A stretch of 64,000 nucleotides of DNA from assembly GCF_026339955.1 (NCBI RefSeq), contig NZ_JAPEPW010000002.1:1116001-1180000 (forward strand). The letters are read 5' to 3'. Source of the DNA: Streptomyces sp. NBC_01549 (lineage in GTDB: Bacteria > Actinomycetota > Actinomycetes > Streptomycetales > Streptomycetaceae). This document shows, in pieces, positions 58,035-64,000 of the stretch. Each line of letters begins with the position of its first letter. Position 1 is the stretch's first letter. The notes under the pieces are model-generated. The model did not search any database, had not been told where the DNA came from, and worked only from the letters and a program-made list of their open reading frames with translations. The position numbers and the translations under genes were made by a program.

Positions 58035-58724
58035 TCAGGACACGGTGCGGTAGCGGTGTTCGGGGCGGCCGGTCGCGCCGTAGCGGAGCTCCAGTCGGAC
58101 CATGCCCTCCCGGACGAGGTAGGACAGGTAGCGCTGGGCCGTGGCGCGGGAGACGCCGGTGAGTTCCGCCGCCTCGGCCGCCGACACGTCCCGGCGGGCG
58201 GTGCGGACCGCCTCGTGGAGCAGGGCGAGGGTCGGCGCGGAGTGGCCCTTGGCCGGTACGGCGGGCAGGGCGGTGGGGCGGACGACGCTGAACAGGGCGT
58301 CCACGTCGGCCTGGTCGGTCTCCGCCTCCGGGCCCAGGACGTCCACCCGGTGCTGGAGCGCGCGGTAGGCGGCGAGCCGCTCGGCCAGGGCGTCGGCGCC
58401 GAAGGGCTTGACGAGGTATCCGACGGCTCCGAGCTTCATCGCGGTCCGTACGGAGGTGATGTCCCGGTCGGCCGTGATCACGATGGCGTCGGGGCGGGCG
58501 CCACCCGCGTCGCCGGTCAGCTGTCGCAGCACGTCGAGGCCGCTGCCGTCGGGCAGGAAGATGTCGAGGAGCAGCAGTTCCGGGTGGAGCGTGTGGACGG
58601 CGTCCAGCGCCTCGGCCACGTTCGCCACCTGGCCGACGACCTCGAAGCCCTCGACGCGGGCCACGTATGTGCAGTGGAGTCCGTTCACCCGGAAGTCGTC
58701 GTCCACCACCAGGGTCCGTATCAC
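58035..58724 (-). CDS. CitB/DcuR-family response regulator
   Basis: 229 residues from the GTG at 58724, overlapping the kinase stop by 4 bp (GGAGGGAAG upstream). A receiver domain at about 3-120 has VVDDDFR, phosphorylation Asp in LLLLDIFLPDGSG, and YLVKPF with the conserved Lys. A C-terminal winged HTH (about 165-225) reads DVSAAEAAELTGVSRATAQRYLSYL. This is the CitB/DctR/DcuR class that pairs with CitA/DcuS kinases. It likely controls the divergent ABC importer at 60649. Confidence 0.92.
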   Translation of the reverse strand: MIRTLVVDDDFRVNGLHCTYVARVEGFEVVGQVANVAEALDAVHTLHPELLLLDIFLPDGSGLDVLRQLTGDAGGARPDAIVITADRDITSVRTAMKLGAVGYLVKPFGADALAERLAAYRALQHRVDVLGPEAETDQADVDALFSVVRPTALPAVPAKGHSAPTLALLHEAVRTARRDVSAAEAAELTGVSRATAQRYLSYLVREGMVRLELRYGATGRPEHRYRTVS

Positions 58725-60412
58725 CAGCGCTTCCCTCCATCGGCCGCGGCCAGGGCGCCCGCCGGTACCAGCGGGGCCGTCGTGAACAGTGCGCCCTGCG
58801 GCGCGGGCGCGACGTCCGGCAGGGGCAGCGTTACGGTGAAGACCGCCCCGGGCCCCTCGCTGACCGTGATGATGCCGCCGTGCCGCTGGACCAGCCGGTG
58901 GACCAGGGCCAGTCCGAGGCCGCGCCGGGCGGTGCCACGGTCCGGCCGGGTCGACCAGCCGTCCTCGAAGATGGACTCGGCCGCACCCGGCGGGATGCCG
59001 GGTCCGGTGTCGGCCACCCGCACCAGTACCTCCGTGGTGGCCTCGACGACCGTGAGCCGTACCTCCCGGCCGCCCGCCGGGGCCGGTCCGCCGACCGCGG
59101 CGTCGAGGGCGTTCTCCAGCAGGTTGCCGACGATGGTCAGCAGCCGGTGCAGATGCGGCGGCTGCTCGCCGAGCGCGGAGTCCTCGCCCAGCACGATCCG
59201 TACGCCCCGCTCTGCGGCGACCGTCGTCTTGGCCACGACCAGACCCACCATCAGGGCGTTGCCGATGTGCTCGCGCACCGACTCGGTCAGCTCCTGATCG
59301 GCTCCGGCCAACTCGACGGCGTACTCGTAAGCGGACTCGTACTCGCCCACGTCCAGCAGCCCGGCCAGGGTGTGCATCCGGTTGGTGAACTCGTGCTGCT
59401 GGGCCCGCAGCGCGTCCGTCAGCCCGCGCACCGAGTCCAGCTCCCTGAGCAGTCCGACCAGCTCGGTGCGATCCCGCACGGTGACCACCGCTCCCAGCGC
59501 GCGGCCGTGCAGCGTCACCGGCATCCGGTTGACGGCCAGGCAGTGGTCGTCGGTGAGGACCGTGATGTCGGTCCCGGTGAGGCTGCCGCCCAGTGCCCGG
59601 CGCAGCCGCCCCTCGGGCAGGAGTTCGTCCAGCCGGCTGCCCAGTGCCGTGCCCAGACCGAGCAGGTGGCGGGCCTCGTCGTTGATGACGGTGACCCTGC
59701 CCTCCGGGTCGAAGGCGACCACGCCCTCCCGGATGCCGTGCAGCATCGCCTCCCGGTCCTGCAGCAGCCCGGCGATCTCCTCCAGCTCCAGCCCGAACGT
59801 CGTCCGCTTCAGGCGTCTGGCCAGCAGGAACGCGGCCACCGAGCCGAGCGCGGTGGCGATCGTGGCATACAGACCGAAGGTGGGCAGCTCCCGCCACAGC
59901 TCGCCGAGTACGTCGCGTTCCGGGATACCGACCGACACCTCGCCGACCAGCGTGCCCGTGGGCCCCTTCAGCGGAGCCTTGCCATTGGCGGACCACCCGG
60001 TCGCGCCGTGGTCGGAGCCGACGTGGGGAAGGCCGTCGAGCACCGCGATCGGATCGCCCACCGGCTCGCCGATCAGTGCCGGGGTGGGGTGCGAGTGGCG
60101 GATGCCGTGCAGGTCGATCACGACCACGTACGACGCCCCCGACGCGTTCCGGATCCGTTCGGCCACGGTCTGCACGATGTCGCCGCCACCGCCGTACTCC
60201 ATGGCCTGCTGGATCTGCGGCTCGGCGGCCGTGGTCTGCGCGATGGCCAGCGCCCGCTGCTCGTAGGAGCGGTCGATCTCGGCCCGCTGAGCGAACGCGA
60301 ACAGTACGAAACCGATGGCTCCGGAGAGGGCCAGGATGGCCAACTGGTTGGCCAGAATCCGCGCGGAGAGCCTCCCCTTCCCGGCGCGGCCGATCCGGAT
60401 TCGGATGGGCAT
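58721..60412 (-). CDS. CitA/DcuS-type sensor histidine kinase
   Basis: 563 residues from the ATG at 60412 (MPIRIRIGRAGKGR); the frame is open to 60550 but that extension lacks family features. Helix 1 at about 24-45, an extracytoplasmic PDC/PAS-like sensor (about 50-195), helix 2 near 200-220, and a cytoplasmic PAS (VAFDPEGRVTVINDEARHLLG) follow. The SpoOB-type dimerization motif is QQHEFTNRMHTLAGLL with the phospho-accepting His. HATPase motifs are GNLLENALDAA, VADTGPGIP and GLGLALVHRLVQRHGG. These kinases sense small carboxylates outside the cell. It is co-translated with the response regulator and divergent from the importer genes. Confidence 0.92.
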   Translation of the reverse strand: MPIRIRIGRAGKGRLSARILANQLAILALSGAIGFVLFAFAQRAEIDRSYEQRALAIAQTTAAEPQIQQAMEYGGGGDIVQTVAERIRNASGASYVVVIDLHGIRHSHPTPALIGEPVGDPIAVLDGLPHVGSDHGATGWSANGKAPLKGPTGTLVGEVSVGIPERDVLGELWRELPTFGLYATIATALGSVAAFLLARRLKRTTFGLELEEIAGLLQDREAMLHGIREGVVAFDPEGRVTVINDEARHLLGLGTALGSRLDELLPEGRLRRALGGSLTGTDITVLTDDHCLAVNRMPVTLHGRALGAVVTVRDRTELVGLLRELDSVRGLTDALRAQQHEFTNRMHTLAGLLDVGEYESAYEYAVELAGADQELTESVREHIGNALMVGLVVAKTTVAAERGVRIVLGEDSALGEQPPHLHRLLTIVGNLLENALDAAVGGPAPAGGREVRLTVVEATTEVLVRVADTGPGIPPGAAESIFEDGWSTRPDRGTARRGLGLALVHRLVQRHGGIITVSEGPGAVFTVTLPLPDVAPAPQGALFTTAPLVPAGALAAADGGKRW

Positions 60413-60563
60413 CACAGGTGCCTTCGCCCTTGTCTTGCTGCCGGGCCCGGCCCCTTCGCCGTAACCCGTGGTGGCGTGATTGTGCCCCACCAGGGACACC
60501 ATGCCCACCCCTGGCCCACTGAGCAGAACGTGCAGAACTCCGGTTAACACAACTAACGCGAGA

Positions 60564-60584
60564 TACGTCTGAAACAGCGACGTA
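60564..60584. promoter_or_regulatory. inverted repeat TACGTC-N9-GACGTA between two-component and importer genes
   Basis: Two perfect 6-bp arms, 60564-60569 and 60579-60584, in the 236-bp AT-richer divergent region, 65 bp before the ATPase start. A plausible binding site for the adjacent response regulator. Confidence 0.4.
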
Positions 60585-60648
60585 ATACGGGGCGGCCTCT
60601 AGCGTCTGCCTTCCTCGACCCCGAGGTTAGGGAAGGAGACGGCCTCAG

Positions 60649-61509
60649 ATGGCTTCGCGAAACGATGCCGCGTTGAGCACGGTCGCCGACAAAAGCGGCC
60701 AGGACAGCGCGCGAGTCGAGATTTCAGGGCTCACCAAACGATTTCTGACTCCCGCGGGTGAGGTGTTCACGGCGCTGCAGGACGTTTCGTTCACCGTGGA
60801 GCCTGGCCAGTTCTGCGCGGTGGTGGGCCCGACGGGCTGCGGCAAGTCGACGACCCTGAGCATGGTCTCCGGGCTCGACCGGCCCAGCGAGGGCTCGGTC
60901 AAGGTCGGCGGCCGTGAGGTGGACGGCGTCACCGACGGCGTCAGCTTCATGTTCCAGACCGACGCGCTGCTGCCCTGGAAGACGGTCCTCGGGAATGTGC
61001 TGATGGGCCCGGTCTTCCGCGGCGTCCCCAAGCAGAAGGCCCAGGTCTCGGCGCGCGACTGGCTGCGCCGGGTGGGCCTGTCCGGGTTCGAGGACCGCTA
61101 CCCGCACCAGCTCTCCGGCGGTATGCGCAAGCGCGTGGCGATGGCCGCGGCGCTGATCAACGAACCGAAGATCCTGATCATGGACGAGCCGTTCGGCGCC
61201 CTGGACGTGCAGACCAAGGCGATCATGTCGACCGAGCTGCTGGGCCTGTGGGAGCAGATCCGTCCGTCGGTCATCTTCATCACCCACGACCTCGACGAGG
61301 CCGTGGCGCTCGCCGACCGGGTCGTCGTCATGACGTCCAGCCCCGGATCGGTCAAGGCGGTCTTCGACATCGACCTGCCCCGCCCCCGCGGCGCGGTCCA
61401 GGAGATCCGCTTCCAGCCCCGCTTCATCGAACTCCAGCACCAGATCTGGGAAACGCTGCGCGAGGAGGTGGAGCGCGCCTACGCACGCACCGCAGGAGGT
61501 ACGGCATGA
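60649..61509 (+). CDS. nitrate/sulfonate/taurine-type ABC importer ATPase (SsuB/TauB-like)
   Basis: 286 residues. The ABC fold has Walker A VGPTGCGKSTT, Q-loop MFQTDALLPWKTV (the 'LLPW' is typical of SsuB/TauB/NrtD), signature LSGGMRKRV, Walker B ILIMDEPFGALD and H-loop ITHDLDEA. GGAAGGAG is found 8-15 bp upstream of the ATG. It energizes uptake with the permease whose start overlaps its stop. The substrate may be an aliphatic sulfonate, a thiamin precursor or another small organic anion; the CitA/CitB neighbour hints at a carboxylate. Confidence 0.92.
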   Translation: MASRNDAALSTVADKSGQDSARVEISGLTKRFLTPAGEVFTALQDVSFTVEPGQFCAVVGPTGCGKSTTLSMVSGLDRPSEGSVKVGGREVDGVTDGVSFMFQTDALLPWKTVLGNVLMGPVFRGVPKQKAQVSARDWLRRVGLSGFEDRYPHQLSGGMRKRVAMAAALINEPKILIMDEPFGALDVQTKAIMSTELLGLWEQIRPSVIFITHDLDEAVALADRVVVMTSSPGSVKAVFDIDLPRPRGAVQEIRFQPRFIELQHQIWETLREEVERAYARTAGGTA

Positions 61510-62384
61510 GCACGACGTCCGCAGTTTCCGCCCCGCTGGTCAAGGACGGCGCACCGTCCTCGGCCGCGGCCACCGCGAAGCGGGCCGCCCGGCGGCGCAC
61601 CGCGCTGGTGTGGGCGGGCCGTATCGGCCTCGCGGCCTTCGTCATCGGCGGCTGGCAGGCGTTCACCACCTGGGGGATCGTCGACCCGTTCTTCTTCGGG
61701 CAGCCGTCGGGCATCGCCAAGCGGCTGGTCGACCTCTTCCGGCACGGCACCGAGTTCGGATCCTTCTACTCGAACATCTGGACAACGATCCAGGAGGCGC
61801 TCGCCGGCTTCGCCCTCGGGGCTGTGGCCGGCGTGATCTTCGGCGTCGCACTCGGCCAGAGCCGGTTCCTCGCCGATGTGCTCGGCCCCTACATCAAGGT
61901 GGTCAACGCGATCCCGCGTATCGTCCTCGGCTCGATCTTCATCGTCGCGTTCGGCATCGGTGTGCTGCCGAAGATCCTGCTCGCCGCGGTGCTGGTGTTC
62001 TTCATCGTCTTCTTCAACGCCTTCCAGGGCGTCCGTGAGGTCGACCGCAACATCCTCGCCAACGCCAAGGTGCTCGGCGCCTCGCAGGCGCAGATCATCC
62101 GGCACGTCACCGTGCCCTCCGCTCTCACCTGGATCATCGCCAGCCTGCACAGCGCCTTCGGCTTCGCCATCGTCGGCGCGCTGGTCGGCGAGGTGCTCGG
62201 CGCGCAGAGCGGGCTCGGCCTGGTCATCAAGACCGCGCAGAACCAGTTCGACCCCAACGGCGTGTTCGCGACGATGCTCGTCATCTCGGTCATCGTGCTC
62301 GGCGCCGAGTGGCTGATCAGCAAGCTGGAGCACCGGCTGCTGTCGTGGCGCCCGCCGGCGCCGACCGAGGCGAACTCCCTCTGA
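61506..62384 (+). CDS. SsuC/TauC-like ABC permease
   Basis: 292 residues from the ATG in the ATGA overlap. A basic N-terminal tail (about 1-38) precedes about six membrane helices. The EAA loop EVDRNILANAKVLGASQAQIIRHVTVPSALTWIIASL is the SsuC/TauC/ThiX-family coupling segment. FFFGQPSGIAKRLVDLF after helix 1 is typical of the family. It works with the ATPase upstream and the binding protein downstream, from which it is separated by 120 bp including four tandem 20-bp repeats. Confidence 0.92.
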   Translation: MSTTSAVSAPLVKDGAPSSAAATAKRAARRRTALVWAGRIGLAAFVIGGWQAFTTWGIVDPFFFGQPSGIAKRLVDLFRHGTEFGSFYSNIWTTIQEALAGFALGAVAGVIFGVALGQSRFLADVLGPYIKVVNAIPRIVLGSIFIVAFGIGVLPKILLAAVLVFFIVFFNAFQGVREVDRNILANAKVLGASQAQIIRHVTVPSALTWIIASLHSAFGFAIVGALVGEVLGAQSGLGLVIKTAQNQFDPNGVFATMLVISVIVLGAEWLISKLEHRLLSWRPPAPTEANSL

Positions 62385-62406
62385 CTCCCCGGCACTTCCC
62401 CCCTCC

Positions 62407-62486
62407 TTCATCTCAGAACCCTCAGCTTCATCTCAGAACCCTCAGCTTCATCTCAGAACCCTCAGCTTCATCTCAGAACCCTCAGC
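62407..62486 (+). repeat. four perfect tandem copies of a 20-bp unit
   Basis: The unit TTCATCTCAGAACCCTCAGC is repeated four times without change (62407-62426, 62427-62446, 62447-62466, 62467-62486). It lies in the 120-bp gap between permease and binding-protein genes and ends 18 bp before the ATG at 62505. Each unit carries a CTCAGAACCCTCAG core with two CTCAG elements. It is a recent duplication in a transcribed intercistronic leader. Confidence 0.95.
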
Positions 62487-62504
62487 AAAGGAATGTGGTC
62501 AGCC

Positions 62505-63593
62505 ATGTCCAGACGACCCGTCGCCGTCGCCGCGTCTCTGCTCACCGTTCTCGCCCTCGGCGCGGTCAGCGCCTGTTCCGGCAACTCGTCCGCCGCGAGC
62601 GGCGGTTCGGGCTCCACGCCGACGGTCAGGCTCATGGCCGGCGGCCTCGACAAGCAGATCTACCTGCCGTACCAACTCGCCCAGCAGCTCGGCTTCTACA
62701 AGAAGTACGGCGTCAACGTCCAGCTGAGCACCGAGCAGGACGGCGGTGTCGGCGCCGAGGAAGCCATGGCCTCGGGGCAGGTGGACATGGCGGGTGCCTG
62801 GTACAACCACACGATCGAGTTCCAGGCGAAGGGGAAGGCGGTCGAGGACGTCGTCCAGCTCTCCGGCGCGCCGGGCGAGCGTGAGATGTGCACCAAGAAG
62901 TCGGGCGTCACCTCGGGCGCCGACTTGAAGGGCAAGACCCTCGGCGTCACCGACCTGGGTTCGGGCACCGACACCCTCACCCAGTTCCTGGCCGCCAAGA
63001 AGGGCGTCAAGACCAGCCAGTACCACCGGATCGGGGTCGGCGCGGGGTCCACGGCCATCGCCGCGCTGCAGAACGGCAAGGTCGACTGTGTCATGACGAC
63101 GCAGCCGACGGTCGCCGCGATCCAGAAGAAGGGTGTCGGTGCCTCCGCGATCGACCTGGCCACCACGGCCGGCGCCACGCAGGCGATGGGCGGTGCCTAT
63201 CCCGCGGCCAGTGTGATCGCCCGCACCGACTGGGTGAACTCGCACAAGGACGCGACGCAGAAGGTCGTCGACGCGCTCGTCGCCACCATGCACTGGATCA
63301 ACACGCACAGCGCGGCCGACATCGCGAACAAGCTGCCCGCGTCGTTCGTGTCGAACCAGTTGGTTACCAAGGCCGACTACATCTCGGCCCTGACCGAGGA
63401 CAAGGGTCAGTTCCTCCCGGACGGTCTCATGCCGGCCGGCGGTCCGAAGACCTCTCTGGCGACAGAGCAGTTGGTCGGCAATGTGAAGGGGTCGGTGGAC
63501 CTCAGCAAGACGTTCACCAATGACTTCGCCCTCCAGGCCAACAAGACCGAGGGCTTCAAGACCACCACGACCCCGGCAGGGCCGAACGGCTGA
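62505..63593 (+). CDS. SsuA/TauA-like substrate-binding lipoprotein
   Basis: 362 residues from the ATG at 62505; ATG 62493 is also in frame but only 1 bp from AAAGGA. A lipoprotein signal ends in VSACSGN (lipobox Cys at about 24). The mature part begins VRLMAGGLDKQIYLPYQLAQQLGFYKK, followed by EEAMASGQVDMAG, LKGKTLGVTDLGSGTDT and VDCVMTTQP, the SsuA/NMT1-type periplasmic fold. It should feed the importer encoded at 60649-62384. A strong hairpin follows it. A second gene of the same type begins at 63728. Confidence 0.9.
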   Translation: MSRRPVAVAASLLTVLALGAVSACSGNSSAASGGSGSTPTVRLMAGGLDKQIYLPYQLAQQLGFYKKYGVNVQLSTEQDGGVGAEEAMASGQVDMAGAWYNHTIEFQAKGKAVEDVVQLSGAPGEREMCTKKSGVTSGADLKGKTLGVTDLGSGTDTLTQFLAAKKGVKTSQYHRIGVGAGSTAIAALQNGKVDCVMTTQPTVAAIQKKGVGASAIDLATTAGATQAMGGAYPAASVIARTDWVNSHKDATQKVVDALVATMHWINTHSAADIANKLPASFVSNQLVTKADYISALTEDKGQFLPDGLMPAGGPKTSLATEQLVGNVKGSVDLSKTFTNDFALQANKTEGFKTTTTPAGPNG

Positions 63594-63607
63594 GCCTCGC
63601 CTGTCAC

Positions 63608-63642
63608 GGGGCCGCCCAGGTGCCTGCCACCTGGGCGGCCCC
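63608..63642 (+). terminator. terminator hairpin after the binding-protein gene
   Basis: A perfect 15-bp GC-rich stem (GGGGCCGCCCAGGTG with its complement) and a 5-nt loop, starting 14 bp after the stop at 63593. Confidence 0.85.
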
Positions 63643-63727
63643 GGGCCGTGAGCACGAGCACTCGGGCGGGTACCTTCTGCGCCACGCCCGCATGTCCCCG
63701 CCCACCCGCTCGCGAAGGAGACCAGTG

Positions 63728-64000
63728 ATGAAGCCGGTCACCACGTCCTTGCTCGCCAGGGCCGTCTGCGTCACCCTCGCACTGGCCGTGCCCGCCTGCA
63801 GCGGAGGGGGCAGCTCCAGCGCCGCGGTCGCGTCCGGGAACGCCGACGGTACGCCCGCGGTGCGGATCATGACCGGCGGCCTCGACAAGCAGATCTATCT
63901 GCCGGTGATGCTCGCCCGGGAGCTCGGCTACTACAAGGCGCAGGGCCTGGATGTCCGGTTCTACGACGAGCCGGACGGGGTCGAGGCCGAGACCGCCGTG
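63728..64000 (+). CDS. second SsuA/TauA-like substrate-binding lipoprotein (partial)
   Basis: 91 codons, then cut by the window edge. The ATG follows GAAGGAG at 8 bp. A lipoprotein signal (MKPVTTSLLARAVCVTLALAVPACSGG) has its lipobox Cys near 24. The start of the mature part (VRIMTGGLDKQIYLPVMLARELGYYKAQG) shares GGLDKQIYLP with the binding protein at 62505, so the two are tandem paralogues. It lies beyond a terminator, so it has its own expression or depends on read-through. It may widen the substrate range of the importer or belong to a second one beyond the window. Confidence 0.85.
   Translation, partial: MKPVTTSLLARAVCVTLALAVPACSGGGSSSAAVASGNADGTPAVRIMTGGLDKQIYLPVMLARELGYYKAQGLDVRFYDEPDGVEAETAV

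Noticed and set aside
62407..62486. CRISPR array
   Set aside because: The 20-bp units are directly adjacent without spacers, and no cas genes are present.
1..64000. tRNA/rRNA genes, integrases, insertion sequences, attachment sites
   Set aside because: None seen on reading the window by eye; a covariance-model scan would be needed to exclude small RNAs.

Overview
The window is a high-GC actinomycete chromosome segment, almost certainly Streptomyces. The signs are third-position G/C bias throughout, many GTG starts and 4-bp ATGA/GTGA stop-start overlaps, a cvnABCD conservon, a Cds1-type cysteine desulfhydrase, paired DeoR regulators and a giant modular polyketide synthase. I see no rRNA, tRNA, CRISPR array, insertion sequence, integrase or replication origin.

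Layout. 0.3-9.1 kb holds housekeeping and conserved hypothetical genes: a Pro/Gln/Tyr-rich protein, a MOSC protein, an Rv1733c-like membrane protein, a beta-helix/AAA+ fusion, a membrane protein with a lipase-type GHSQG site, a DeoR regulator and a SRPBCC protein. 9.1-10.9 kb carries cds1 and a small hypothetical gene. 10.95-12.15 kb is non-coding and looks like a decayed tandem-repeat array. An RsbW-like ATPase gene follows, then the scrambled remains of an ABC ATPase/FtsX export pair behind an intact SHOCT gene. 13.5-15.7 kb is a TetR - DUF4865 - phosphotriesterase-like set. 15.8-21.0 kb holds ROK, AlkB, RlmG-like, AraC and phytanoyl-CoA-dioxygenase-like genes. 21.0-25.8 kb is a sugar module of class II aldolase, SIS protein, DeoR regulator and GH92 mannosidase. 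26.1-34.2 kb is an OpuC/ProU-type osmoprotectant importer whose binding-protein gene is separated from the ATPase/permease genes by a complete cvnABCD conservon on the other strand. 34.7-36.1 kb has a TetR regulator and an alpha/beta hydrolase.

36.2-55.9 kb is the standout: one leftward biosynthetic locus. Its products are a fatty-acyl-AMP ligase (FAAL), a 4748-residue PKS, a carrier-protein/thioester-reductase protein and an overlapping alpha/beta hydrolase. The PKS reads ACP - KS-AT-DH-(ER remnant)-KR-ACP - KS-AT-DH-KR-ACP - C - FkbH. The order C-FkbH on the PKS followed by carrier-reductase on the next protein mirrors an NRPS terminal module C-A-T-R, with an FkbH glyceryl-loading domain where the adenylation domain would be. 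The inferred product is a fatty-acid-primed, twice-extended chain joined to a glycerate-derived unit and released reductively.

56.2-58.0 kb has two more alpha/beta hydrolases. 58.0-60.4 kb is a CitA/CitB-type two-component system, divergent from a nitrate/sulfonate/taurine-type ABC importer (60.6-63.6 kb) with four perfect 20-bp repeats before its binding-protein gene. A second, related binding-protein gene runs off the right edge.
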